DNA of 64,000 bases, from NCBI GenBank assembly GCA_034003585.1, contig JAVEYH010000005.1, positions 1 through 64,000 on the forward strand, in the 5' to 3' direction. The position numbers and the translations under genes were made by a program. Each line of letters begins with the position of its first letter. The stretch's first letter is position 1. Shown here one piece after another: positions 43,124 to 51,508 of the stretch. This DNA is from JAPXSY01 sp034003585. GTDB lineage: Bacteria; Verrucomicrobiota; Kiritimatiellia; RFP12; UBA1067. The notes under the pieces were generated by a model. That model did no database searches and was not told where the DNA came from. It was given only the letters and a program-made list of their open reading frames with translations.

Positions 43124-44233
43124 ATGGAACTGTCGCTGCTGATGAAGGCGTTCGATGTGTCCGGACGGCTGGTGACCATCAATCCCACCGGCAACGGCAA
43201 CGTCAACGACACCTTTCTGGCCATCTTCCGCAACACCTTTGCCGAAGAGCAGGTGATCCTGCAGCGCGTCAACCCGGCGGTCTTCCCCGAACCGCAGATC
43301 ATCATGCGCAACCTCCACCGCCTGACGGCGCACGCGCATCCGAAGCTGGAGAAGGAGGGGGATACGGCCGACCGCGTGTGGCAGATGCCGCGCATCGTCA
43401 AAACGCGCGACGGGCAGGACTATTATGAGGATGACACGGGCGGAATCTGGCGCGTGATCACCAAGGTCGCCTCCGCCACGGCCTTTGACGAGGCCCAGAA
43501 CGCGGAGCACGCCGCCGAGTGCGGCGCGGTGCTGGGCCACTTCCACGGGCTGGTCTCGGATCTCGATCCGCAGACCATGACCGACCCTTTGCCGGGGTTT
43601 CACATCACGCCCGGCTATCTGGCCAAATACGACGCGGTGCTGGCGTCCGAACCGCTGGCGGAAAAACGCCTCGGCGCCTCCATGGAGGCGCGGCGCATGG
43701 CGATGTTCATCGAGGAGCGGCGGGGGTTCGCCGTGACGCTCCAACGCGCGCTGGAGGCGGGCGAGCTCACCCTGCGCATCATGCACGGCGACCCCAAGGT
43801 CAACAACATCATGATCGATGACTTCACCGGCAAGGGCACGGCCATGATCGATCTCGACACCGTGGGCCCCGGCCTGATCCATTACGATTTCGGCGACGCC
43901 CTGCGCTCGATCTGCAACCATGCCGGCGAGGAGGAGCAGAATCTGAGCAAGGTGGTCTTCGATCTCGACCTGTGCGAGGCCTTCTGCAAAGGCTACATGG
44001 CGCATGCCGGAGGGTTCCTGACCGACGCGGACCGCCATTACCTCTACGACGCGATCCGGCTGATCACCTTCGAGCTCGGCCTGCGCTTCTTCCAGGATTA
44101 TCTCGCGGGCAGCGTCTACTTCAAGATCCGCCACCCGGAACAGAACCTCAACCGCGCCCGCGTCCAGTTCCGCCTCTGCGAATCGATCGAGGCGCGCGAA
44201 CGCCCGATCCGCAGCCTGCTGGCCGCGTTGTGA
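43124..44233 (+). CDS. Aminoglycoside-phosphotransferase-fold kinase, NahK-like
   Basis: 369 residues. The N-lobe has PTGNGNVNDTFLAIF and EEQVILQRVNPAVFPEPQIIMRNLHRL, matching the G-x-G-x-INDTY ... LQRINxxVF pattern of NahK-type N-acetylhexosamine 1-kinases and relatives. The catalytic loop is MHGDPKVNNIMID near 219-230, and MIDLDTV near 242 corresponds to the metal-binding DxD. It likely phosphorylates a sugar such as an N-acetylhexosamine for salvage, consistent with the nearby glycan-degrading genes, but the substrate is an inference. The start at 43124 was chosen for the GGGG tract upstream; a GTG at 43112 is possible. Confidence 0.8.
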   Translation: MELSLLMKAFDVSGRLVTINPTGNGNVNDTFLAIFRNTFAEEQVILQRVNPAVFPEPQIIMRNLHRLTAHAHPKLEKEGDTADRVWQMPRIVKTRDGQDYYEDDTGGIWRVITKVASATAFDEAQNAEHAAECGAVLGHFHGLVSDLDPQTMTDPLPGFHITPGYLAKYDAVLASEPLAEKRLGASMEARRMAMFIEERRGFAVTLQRALEAGELTLRIMHGDPKVNNIMIDDFTGKGTAMIDLDTVGPGLIHYDFGDALRSICNHAGEEEQNLSKVVFDLDLCEAFCKGYMAHAGGFLTDADRHYLYDAIRLITFELGLRFFQDYLAGSVYFKIRHPEQNLNRARVQFRLCESIEARERPIRSLLAAL

Positions 44234-44269
44234 GGGGTGCGCCGCCGACAGGGCGGGAACCCCTCCGTG

Positions 44270-44770
44270 TCACAGCGCCGCGTTGACCTTGGCGTCGCCA
44301 TCCAAAACCTTCTTCTTCAGCTCCTCTTTGTAGGCGCGGAATTTCGCGCGGAGCTCCGGGTCGGCGGTACCGAGGATCTGCACGGCCAGCAGGGCGGCGT
44401 TGACCGGCCCCGCGCTGCCGAGCGTCACGGTGGCCACCGGGATCCCCGCAGGCATCTGGAGCGTGGCGTAAAGCGCGTCCAGCCCGTTCAGCGCGCCGCC
44501 GGGAACCGGGATGCCGACCACCGGCAGGACCGTGTGCGCCGCCAGCACGCCGCCGAGGTGGGCCGCGCCGCCCGCCGCCGCGAGAAGGACCTTCAGCCCG
44601 CGCGCCTCCGCGCTGCCCGCGTACTCGGACGCGAGGTCCGGCGTGCGGTGCGCGGAAATCACGCGCGCCTCGAAGGCGACGCCGAAGGCTTTCAGGGTTT
44701 CCGCGGCCTTCTGCACGAGAGGCCAGTCTGAATCGCTTCCCATCACGATTCCGACGAGAGGGGTGGACAT
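44270..44770 (-). CDS. purE: N5-carboxyaminoimidazole ribonucleotide mutase
   Basis: 166-residue PurE, which moves the carboxyl group of N5-CAIR to give CAIR in purine synthesis. Signatures are VGIVMGSDSDWP at the N-terminus, SAHRTPD, LLAAAGGAAHLGGVLAAHTVLPVVGIPV and the LYATLQMPAGIPVATV segment. It lies 31 bases after purD on the same strand. No PurK is present in the window. The sequence is a true short PurE rather than the related LarB. Confidence 0.95.
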   Translation of the reverse strand: MSTPLVGIVMGSDSDWPLVQKAAETLKAFGVAFEARVISAHRTPDLASEYAGSAEARGLKVLLAAAGGAAHLGGVLAAHTVLPVVGIPVPGGALNGLDALYATLQMPAGIPVATVTLGSAGPVNAALLAVQILGTADPELRAKFRAYKEELKKKVLDGDAKVNAAL

Positions 44771-44801
44771 TGGGGGCTCCTTGCGGGTTCGGGGTTACAC
44801 G

Positions 44802-46091
44802 TTACGGGGTACAGGTTGCGGACCGGTTGAACGCCCGGTGGGCGATATCCGTGCGGGAATGCGCGCCTTCGAAATGGATTTTGGCGACGGCCCCGTACGC
44901 CTTGCCCACGGCGGCGCGCAAATCGGCGCCCAGCGCGGTGACGGCCAGCACGCGGCCGCCCGCCGTGACGACCCGGCCGTCCCGCAAGGCCGTGCCGGCA
45001 TGAAAGAGCAGCACGTCATCCAGCGCGGCGGCTTGGTCCAAGCCCGACAGGGGGAGCCCCTTGCGGTACTCGCCGGGGTACCCGCCTGAAGCCAGGATCA
45101 CCGTGGCGGCGGCTTCGGGCCGGACCGTCAGCAGCGAATCGTTCAGGGTGCCGTCGATGCAGGCCTCCAGCGCCGGGATCAGGTCGCCGCCGAGGCGCGG
45201 CAGCACCGCCTGGGTCTCCGGGTCGCCGAACCGCGCGTTGAACTCCAGCACACGGATGCCCTGGGGGCCGATCATCAGGCCCGCGTACAGCACGCCTTGA
45301 TAGATAATGCCGCGCCGTTTCAATTCGCGCACCACCGGCAGGATCACCGTGTCGCGGATCACCGGCAACAGGTCCGGGGTCACCACCGGCGCGGGCGAGT
45401 ACGCGCCCATGCCGCCCGTGTTCGGTCCCCGGTCGCCGTCAAACACCCTTTTGTGGTCCTGCGAGGAGGGCAGCAGCACCGCGTGTTCCCCGTCGACCAG
45501 CGCCAGGATCGAGGCCTCCTCCCCTTCGAGAAACTCCTCGATCAGCACCTCGGCGCCGGCTTTGCCGAACGCGGCGGCGTCCAGCATCGAGCCGATGGCC
45601 GTCTCGGCCTCCTGGCGCGTCTGCGCGATGATCACTCCTTTGCCCGCTGCGAGCCCGTCCGCCTTGATCACCACCGGCAGCGCGAAGCCGTCCAGCGCGG
45701 CCCGCGCCTCCGCGCTGGACCGGAACGACGCGGAGCGGGCCGTGGGGACGCCCGCCGCGCGCATCACCTCTTTCGCGAAAACCTTGCTCCCCTCCATGCG
45801 GGCCGCGGCCCGGCAGGGGCCGAAGACGCGCAGCCCCTCGGCTTCCAGCGCATCGGTGATGCCGAGACAGAGCGCGATCTCCGGGCCCACGACCGTGAGG
45901 TCCGGACGGTGCTCCCGGGCCCAGGCCGTCAGCCCGTCCAGATCTTCCGCGGCCAGCGGCAGGTTGGTGCAGAACGGAGCGGTTCCGGCATTGCCGGGCG
46001 CGCAAAACAGCGTGGGGCGGCAGGAGTCTTGGGCCAGCCGCCAAGCAAGGGCGTGCTCCCGTCCGCCGCCGCCGATCACAAGAATGTTCAT
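44802..46091 (-). CDS. purD: Phosphoribosylamine-glycine ligase
   Basis: 429-residue ATP-grasp enzyme joining glycine to phosphoribosylamine in purine synthesis. MNILVIGGGGREHALAWRL is the canonical N-terminus, followed by DLTVVGPEIALCLGITDAL, SKVFAKEVM, PVVIKADGLAAGKGVIIA and EEFLEGEEASILAL, and later NTGGMGAYSP, QGVLYAGLMIG and EFNARFGDPETQ. There is no ribosome site before the ATG, and a good -10 box ends seven bases upstream, so the message may be leaderless. Forms a two-gene unit with purE. Confidence 0.96.
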   Translation of the reverse strand: MNILVIGGGGREHALAWRLAQDSCRPTLFCAPGNAGTAPFCTNLPLAAEDLDGLTAWAREHRPDLTVVGPEIALCLGITDALEAEGLRVFGPCRAAARMEGSKVFAKEVMRAAGVPTARSASFRSSAEARAALDGFALPVVIKADGLAAGKGVIIAQTRQEAETAIGSMLDAAAFGKAGAEVLIEEFLEGEEASILALVDGEHAVLLPSSQDHKRVFDGDRGPNTGGMGAYSPAPVVTPDLLPVIRDTVILPVVRELKRRGIIYQGVLYAGLMIGPQGIRVLEFNARFGDPETQAVLPRLGGDLIPALEACIDGTLNDSLLTVRPEAAATVILASGGYPGEYRKGLPLSGLDQAAALDDVLLFHAGTALRDGRVVTAGGRVLAVTALGADLRAAVGKAYGAVAKIHFEGAHSRTDIAHRAFNRSATCTP

Positions 46092-46098
46092 GCGCGAT

Positions 46099-46128
46099 AA
46101 GATACGGGAAGCCCCCCGCGGGGTTCAA
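46099..46128 (-). promoter_or_regulatory. Putative promoter giving a leaderless purDE message
   Basis: Minus strand TTGAAC (46128-46123), 18-base spacer, TATCTT (46104-46099). The purD ATG begins at 46091, where transcription should start, and no Shine-Dalgarno sequence is present. Confidence 0.5.
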
Positions 46129-46229
46129 GGAGATTCGACCGTGGACTAACCCCGTTTTTCAGCCTGAAGCGCGTTTCCCGCTTGCGCGTCGAACGTTGCG
46201 TGCCGAGCGTCGATGCCGACCCCGAGCAT

Positions 46230-47375
46230 TCACGCATTTCCCTCTGCGCTTCCCAGCACCTCCGCATACACGGCGAGGGTGGCGCGGACCATCGCCTCCA
46301 GGGAGAACCGCGCCAGGGCGTCTTCGCGCAGCCCGGTCAGCGCGGTCTGCGAGGCGGTCACGAGCCGGTCTGCCAGCGCCGCCGGGTCCCCGGGTTCCAC
46401 CAGCCAGCCGTTCACCCCATCGCGCACGATGTCGAGCGCGCCGCCGAAGCGCGTCGCGATCACCGGGCACCCCATGGCCAGCGCTTCGGCCATGGTGCGG
46501 CCGAACGCCTCGGGTTTGGCGTGGTTGCCGGAAACCAGCACCCGGCCGCAGGCGTAGACTTCCGCCATGCGGCTCTGGCTGCCGGCAAAGACCGCGTGTT
46601 CACGCAGACCCAGCGACTCCGCAAGGCGGTACAGCTCCCGCGCGTACCCTTGGCGCGCGGTTTCGGCCCCGCCCACGATCACGGTCTTGATTTGGGGCAT
46701 CCGCCTGCGGGCCAGATCGGTCGCGCGTAACAGCACGTCAAACCCCTTGAGCGGCGTGAGCCGCCCCACCCCCAGCACCACAAACCGCCCCGCCAGCCCG
46801 TATTGGTCGCGAAACGCCGCCAGGAACGCGGCGTCCAGCCGCTGCGGGTCGAATTGCTGCGGATCCAGGCCGCGCGGGATCACGCGGATGCGCTCCTCCG
46901 GCGTGGCGTAGTGCGCGCGGATGTGGTCGGCCACCGCCGAACTGGGACAGATCACCCGCGCTCCGGCGGTCATGATCCGGCTGTAGGCGCTGACGCGGTT
47001 GAGCCCGTGAACGGTTGAAACGCACGGCAGGCCGAGAGTCCGGTTCGCCCCGGCGAAAAGCCATCCGGGCACGCGGCTGCGGATATGCACCAGATCGGGG
47101 CGAAGCTCGGCCAGCAGGCGGCGCAGCGCCCTCGCGCGCGCCGGGGCCGTGAGCACGTTCTTGGATTTGAGGTCCAGGAGGCAGTGCCGGCCGCCGTCAC
47201 GCTCGATGCGTTCGGCCAGCCGGCCGCCGCTCGAAACCACGGTGCTGCGCAGACCGCGCCGCGCGAATTCGCGGTTCAGCTCCACGGTGCCGCGTTCCAC
47301 GCCGCCCTCGTCGAGCGCGGGAAGCAGTTGGACCACATGCGGCGGCCGTCTGAAAAGGTTTTCCGGATCGTTCAT
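46230..47375 (-). CDS. Glycosyltransferase family 4 protein
   Basis: 381 residues, GT-B fold retaining glycosyltransferase. VVQLLPALDEGGVERGTVELNREFARRG is the typical N-terminus, IRVIPRGLDPQQFDP and VVLGVGRLTPLKGFDVLLRA lead into the C-terminal domain, and PEAFGRTMAEALAMGCPVIAT holds the E-x7-E donor-binding motif. It probably builds surface polysaccharide or lipopolysaccharide. The start at 47375 has GGAGACGG upstream; an alternative ATG at 47402 overlaps the larC stop as TGATG. Acceptor and donor are unknown. Confidence 0.9.
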   Translation of the reverse strand: MNDPENLFRRPPHVVQLLPALDEGGVERGTVELNREFARRGLRSTVVSSGGRLAERIERDGGRHCLLDLKSKNVLTAPARARALRRLLAELRPDLVHIRSRVPGWLFAGANRTLGLPCVSTVHGLNRVSAYSRIMTAGARVICPSSAVADHIRAHYATPEERIRVIPRGLDPQQFDPQRLDAAFLAAFRDQYGLAGRFVVLGVGRLTPLKGFDVLLRATDLARRRMPQIKTVIVGGAETARQGYARELYRLAESLGLREHAVFAGSQSRMAEVYACGRVLVSGNHAKPEAFGRTMAEALAMGCPVIATRFGGALDIVRDGVNGWLVEPGDPAALADRLVTASQTALTGLREDALARFSLEAMVRATLAVYAEVLGSAEGNA

Positions 47376-47401
47376 GCGCGTTCCGTCTCCCAACCGGGCC
47401 A

Positions 47402-48709
47402 TCAGGCCCCGCCCTGTGCGTCCACCGAACGGCGCGCGGCCTCGCATACCTGGCGCGGCGTCACGCCGTGGGCGCGGGCCAGCCGCTCGCAGGCGTCATG
47501 CTCCGGCGCGGCGGTGATCGTCTCGCCGCGCAGCGCGCCCAACTTGACCGGCACCTCGCCCCACGGCGTGCGCGCGGGCACGAAGCGCCGCGCCAGAGTC
47601 TCGCGCCGCACCGCATGCGAGCGGATGCCGAAGGTGGTCGTGCCGCGGAAGATGCGCTCCCGCAGCGCGTCCGCGTCCGCCGGCTGCGCGAGCACGCCGA
47701 GAATCACGCCCGGCCGGCCTTTCTTCATGGTCACGGGGATCTGCCAGACATCCAGGGCGCCGCACGCCAGCAGCTCGGCCGTCAGCGCGCCCAGCCATTC
47801 GGGGTTGCAGTCGTCCAGATTGGTCTCCAGCACCAGCCGCTCCTCCGGTTCGGGGGCGGGCGCGGCAACGGCCTCCAACAGCGTGGCGCGCAGCACGTTC
47901 GGGCGGCCCTGCAGCGCGCGGCTGCCGAAGCCGAACGCGCTGCGCAGAACCGTCGCCTCGCGCGGCACGGGTTCGAGCGCGCGCGTCCAGACGCGCAGCA
48001 ACGCCGCGCCGGTGGGGGTCACCAGCTCGAACGGCTCCCCGGTCTGCGTCACGGCCATGCCCTCCAGCAGCTTCAGCGTGGCCGGGGCGGGGTTGGGCAT
48101 CTCGCCGTGCGCGCAATGGATCGTGCCCGTGCCCGCGGGCAAGGGACCGCAAGCCACGCCGCGGATGCCGAGCTGCTCCAGCGCGAGGCAGGCCCCGACG
48201 ATGTCCGCGACCGAATCCCAAGCGCCGACCTCGTGGAAATGGACGGTCTCGGGCGTTTTGCCGTGGATCGCGGCCTCGGCTTCGGCGAGGGCGCGGAAAA
48301 CGTTCAGCGAAAGATCCTTGGCGAAGGGCGAGAGTCCGGAGCGCTCGAGCAGGGACGCGATCTCCGTCAAACCGCGGTGGCTATGCGCGTGCGCGTGACC
48401 ATGATGGCCTGCGTCCGCCGATGCCGGGTCGCCGTGGTGGCCGTGGCCATGGTCCGCGTGGCCGCTGGAATGCGCATCCGGCCACTCCCCCTCGTCGGGG
48501 CCGGCGTGCTGTTCACAGTGGACCGAGACGCGCACACCGTTGAGCCCCGACGCGCGCGCCTCGCCGATATGGAGATGGAGTTTTTCCGGAAAGAACTCGT
48601 TGAGGTTGCGCTCGACATCCACAAGGTCCGCGCCCAGCGCCGCAAGCGCGGAGAGGATCATGTCGCCGCTGGCCCCGCCCACACTATCGAAGCGCACGTA
48701 TTGGTTCAT
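47402..48709 (-). CDS. larC: Nickel-pincer cofactor biosynthesis protein LarC
   Basis: 435 residues, DUF111 family. LarC inserts nickel into the pyridinium dithiocarboxylate cofactor used by lactate racemase and related LarA-type 2-hydroxyacid racemases. The start MNQYVRFDSVGGASGDMILSAL is diagnostic. A His-rich stretch (HADHGHGHHGD ... HHGHAHAHSHRG, ~84-112) is a likely metal store. VHFHEVGAWDSVADIVG, GTIHCAHGEMPNPAPATLKLL and LETNLDDCNPEWLGALTAELL follow. It is one continuous gene, unlike the frameshifted larC1/larC2 of lactobacilli. No larA, larB or larE is in the window. Confidence 0.94.
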   Translation of the reverse strand: MNQYVRFDSVGGASGDMILSALAALGADLVDVERNLNEFFPEKLHLHIGEARASGLNGVRVSVHCEQHAGPDEGEWPDAHSSGHADHGHGHHGDPASADAGHHGHAHAHSHRGLTEIASLLERSGLSPFAKDLSLNVFRALAEAEAAIHGKTPETVHFHEVGAWDSVADIVGACLALEQLGIRGVACGPLPAGTGTIHCAHGEMPNPAPATLKLLEGMAVTQTGEPFELVTPTGAALLRVWTRALEPVPREATVLRSAFGFGSRALQGRPNVLRATLLEAVAAPAPEPEERLVLETNLDDCNPEWLGALTAELLACGALDVWQIPVTMKKGRPGVILGVLAQPADADALRERIFRGTTTFGIRSHAVRRETLARRFVPARTPWGEVPVKLGALRGETITAAPEHDACERLARAHGVTPRQVCEAARRSVDAQGGA

Positions 48710-48715
48710 GAACGC

Positions 48716-48744
48716 AGAATACAGGGTATTACGAAACGGCTCAA
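48716..48744 (-). promoter_or_regulatory. Putative promoter giving a leaderless larC message
   Basis: Minus strand TTGAGC (48744-48739), 17-base spacer, TATTCT (48721-48716), then six bases and the larC ATG at 48709. No Shine-Dalgarno sequence. Confidence 0.5.
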
Positions 48745-48777
48745 CGGAAAACGCGCCCGCCTTCGTTGAACCGAATT

Positions 48778-48811
48778 CTTCTCCCGCGGAGGCGCAGGGG
48801 CGCAGAGGTGG
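48778..48811 (+). repeat. Dispersed GGCGCAG-type repeat
   Basis: CTCCCGCGGAGGCGCAGGGG then CGCAGAGGTGG resembles the widespread intergenic repeat built from AGGCGCAGAGG units seen in several bacterial phyla. Single copy in this window. Confidence 0.4.
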
Positions 48812-48898
48812 TTTCCGTCTCCCAAATCAGAATTGCCGGGCGCAACGCAACCGGAACCCCCGCTGTTCCCTTCAGGCTGAATCGTGGGGTAAGTCCGC

Positions 48899-48927
48899 TT
48901 TCAGGACCGCCGGACATCTGCTATGAT
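48899..48927 (+). promoter_or_regulatory. Putative promoter of the PL8 lyase gene
   Basis: TTTCAG (48899-48904), 17-base spacer, TATGAT (48922-48927). The start codon at 48953 has GGGGAGGAGAAGG upstream; an in-frame ATG at 48923 overlaps the -10. Confidence 0.45.
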
Positions 48928-48952
48928 CCGCCTCACTATGGGGAGGAGAAGG

Positions 48953-51031
48953 ATGACACGGCACAGCGGCGTTTGGGGACTCGCGGTGTTGCTCGGCTGG
49001 GGGTGCCCCGTCGCCCGCGCGGACCGGCAGCAGGATCTCGAAACCGTCAAGGCCCGGCTTCTGGCCGAAGTGCGCAACGCCGCGCCGGACCTGAAAAAGG
49101 CGCGGGACCTGATTCAGGGTCAGAGGCCGGACGGATCGTGGGAGGACATCCCGTATGCGGCCAAAGACCGGATGCTCTGGCCGCCCATGGAGCACCTCAA
49201 GCGACTGACGGCGCTGGCTGAAGCGTTCGAATCGTCGAGGTCCCCGGAGGCCGGCCGCGCGGCCCTGGCGGCCGCCTTTGTGAAGGGCTTTGATTTCTGG
49301 GTCGAACGCGACCCCACCTCCTCGAACTGGTGGTACAACCAGATCGGCGCGGTGCGGAGCCTTTATCGGCTGATGCTGCTGACCGAGCCGCTGCTGACCG
49401 GCATACGCCTGCAAAAGGGGTGCGAGCTGCTGACACGCGCAAAACTCGGGATGACCGGACAGAATCTGGTCTGGCTGGCCGAGAACGTGATCGGACGGGC
49501 CTGCCTGCAGCGCAACGCGGAGCGGATGGAGGAAGCCTTCCGGCGCATCGAGGCAGAGATCGTCGTGACGGAAAAGGAAGGCATCCAACCCGACTTCAGC
49601 TTCCACCAGCATGGCGCGCAGCTCTACTCGGGAGGCTACGGCAGCGGGTTCGCCGCTTCCGCATCGCGCTTCGCGCTGCTGGCGCAAGGCACGTCGTTCG
49701 CGTTCGCGCCGGAGAAGATCCTGATCCTTCAGGACTACCTGCTGGAGGGGCAGCAGTGGATGATCCGCGGCGACCTGTTCGACTATTCGGCCTGCGGCCG
49801 CGAACTGACGCGGCCCGGCAAAAGAAGCGTGGCCGGCTACGCAGCCATCGCGCGCACCCTGCTGAAGTTGGAGTCCGCGACAAGGCGCGAGGAGCTGGAG
49901 CGGCTGGCCGCGCGCCTCGAGAAGGGCGCCACGGTAACAACCCCCGCGCTGACGGGACACAAACACTTTTGGCGTTCGGACTACACCGTGTTCCACCGGC
50001 CCGAGTGGCTGGTCTCGGTGCGCATGACCAGCGACCGGCTGCTCCAGACAGAGGTGATCAACGAGGAGAATCTGCTCGGAGAGCACCTCGCGGACGGCGT
50101 GATGTATCTGTACCGGACGGGAAACGAGTACCGCGACATCTTTCCGGTGTGGGACTGGACGCGGCTGCCGGGAATCACGGCCGAACTGGACCGGCCGCTG
50201 CGGCGCATCGACAACCGGCGCAAAGGGACACAGCCGTTTGCGGGCGGTTGCTCGGACGGCGTGACCGGCGTTTCCGCCATGGCGTTCGAGCGGGAGGGGC
50301 TGACTGCGAAGAAGGCCTGGTTCTTCGTCGGAAACGAAGTGGTCTGCCTCGGAGCGGACATTGCCTCGACCAACCGCTATCCGGTGGTCACTTCCGTGAA
50401 CCAATGTCTCGCGGACGGCCCGGTGACGGCCAAGCGGGCCCTGCCGGCGACCGTGCTGTTGAAGACTCCGCAGACGCTCGAAAAGCCCGCATGGATCCAT
50501 CACGGCGGGGTGGGGTACCTTTTTTTTGATGCGGGGGAAAGCGTGTGCGCGGGTTCTTGCGTGCAGACGGGAAGCTGGCGGCGTATCGCGACACCGCAGA
50601 AGCCGGACGCCGTGGCTCAAGCGGTTTTCTCGCTGTGGATCACGCACGGCGCACGCCCTCGGGGCGCGACGTACGCATACGCGGTGACGGCACAGGAAAA
50701 CGCGGACGCGCTGGAGGCCTATGCGGCGGCGCACCCGGTTCGCGTGGTCGCAAACACGCCGCACACCCAGGCGGTGGAGCAGACACAGACGGGACAATTG
50801 CAGATCGTGTTCTACCGGGCAGGCGCGGTGACAAGCGAGACGTGGGGCACCGTCAGCGCCGACAGACCGTGCCTCCTGATGCTGAAACGGAACGCGGGAA
50901 GGGTACGGGCAACCCTCTGTGACCCGTGCCGGAAGGCGGATTCGGTTTGGCTCAAGGTCGGGGAGAAAGTCGGCCTGGCGCGTTTGCCCTCCGGGACGCA
51001 GGCGGGAGCGAGCGCGACACTCGACTTATAA
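48953..51031 (+). CDS. Polysaccharide lyase family 8-like protein
   Basis: 692 residues, signal peptide MTRHSGVWGLAVLLGWGCPVARA. An alpha/alpha-toroid domain carries TSSNWWYNQIGAVRSL (active-site Asn region near residue 126) and DFSFHQHGAQLYSGGYG near 214-230, which holds the catalytic His and Tyr of PL8 enzymes. The rest is the beta-sandwich part. PL8 enzymes cleave hyaluronan, chondroitin or xanthan by beta-elimination. Characterised members usually have bulkier N-terminal sequences and carry SFxQHG at this site; here it is SFHQHG. No sulfatase or unsaturated glucuronyl hydrolase is adjacent, so the substrate is open. Confidence 0.85.
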   Translation: MTRHSGVWGLAVLLGWGCPVARADRQQDLETVKARLLAEVRNAAPDLKKARDLIQGQRPDGSWEDIPYAAKDRMLWPPMEHLKRLTALAEAFESSRSPEAGRAALAAAFVKGFDFWVERDPTSSNWWYNQIGAVRSLYRLMLLTEPLLTGIRLQKGCELLTRAKLGMTGQNLVWLAENVIGRACLQRNAERMEEAFRRIEAEIVVTEKEGIQPDFSFHQHGAQLYSGGYGSGFAASASRFALLAQGTSFAFAPEKILILQDYLLEGQQWMIRGDLFDYSACGRELTRPGKRSVAGYAAIARTLLKLESATRREELERLAARLEKGATVTTPALTGHKHFWRSDYTVFHRPEWLVSVRMTSDRLLQTEVINEENLLGEHLADGVMYLYRTGNEYRDIFPVWDWTRLPGITAELDRPLRRIDNRRKGTQPFAGGCSDGVTGVSAMAFEREGLTAKKAWFFVGNEVVCLGADIASTNRYPVVTSVNQCLADGPVTAKRALPATVLLKTPQTLEKPAWIHHGGVGYLFFDAGESVCAGSCVQTGSWRRIATPQKPDAVAQAVFSLWITHGARPRGATYAYAVTAQENADALEAYAAAHPVRVVANTPHTQAVEQTQTGQLQIVFYRAGAVTSETWGTVSADRPCLLMLKRNAGRVRATLCDPCRKADSVWLKVGEKVGLARLPSGTQAGASATLDL

Positions 51032-51052
51032 TTGAAGAAAGGCAGGTTCAGT

Positions 51053-51502
51053 ATGGCATCCGTAGTCATGGATCAGTTGTTGGCCGACATCAAAGAGGCC
51101 ATGAAGGCGCAGGCGGGCGAGACCGTCATGGCGTTGCGCACGCTGCACGCCGCGATCAAGGATCAGACCGTCAACGCGGGCGTCGAAGTCACCGACGAAG
51201 CGGTCCACGCCGTGGTCGCGAAGGCGCTCAAGCAGCGTGCCGACTCCATCGCGCAGTTCGCCGGCGCGGACCGGCAGGATCTGGTGGACAAAGAGCAGAA
51301 GCAGGTCGACCTGTTCCGCAAATACCAGGCCCAGCAGCTCGGCCGCGCCGAAATCGAGGTGCTGGTGCGCCAGTGCATCGCCGAAAGCGGCGCGTCCGGC
51401 AAAAAAGAGATGGGCAAGGTCATGCAGCTCCTGATGCCCAAGGTCAAGGGTTGCGCCGACGGCAGGCTGGTGAATCAGATCGTGCTCGCCCTGCTGCCGT
51501 AA
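51053..51502 (+). CDS. yqeY: GatB/YqeY domain protein
   Basis: 149 residues, all-helical YqeY family related to the tail of the amidotransferase subunit GatB: LLADIKEAMKAQAGETVMALRTLHAAIKDQTVNAG, then QRADSIAQFAGADRQDLVDKEQKQVDLFRKYQ, and a C-terminal GKVMQLLMPKVKGCADGRLVNQIV. The exact function is unknown; it may bind tRNA. It starts 21 bases after the lyase gene. A TATAAT sits at 51027-51032 across the lyase stop codon but lacks a good -35. Confidence 0.9.
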   Translation: MASVVMDQLLADIKEAMKAQAGETVMALRTLHAAIKDQTVNAGVEVTDEAVHAVVAKALKQRADSIAQFAGADRQDLVDKEQKQVDLFRKYQAQQLGRAEIEVLVRQCIAESGASGKKEMGKVMQLLMPKVKGCADGRLVNQIVLALLP

Positions 51503-51508
51503 GGCTGC

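Noticed and set aside
44270..44770. LarB (PurE-related) as partner of larC
   Set aside because: The sequence is a normal 166-residue PurE with the GSDSDWP start, adjacent to purD, so it belongs to purine synthesis.
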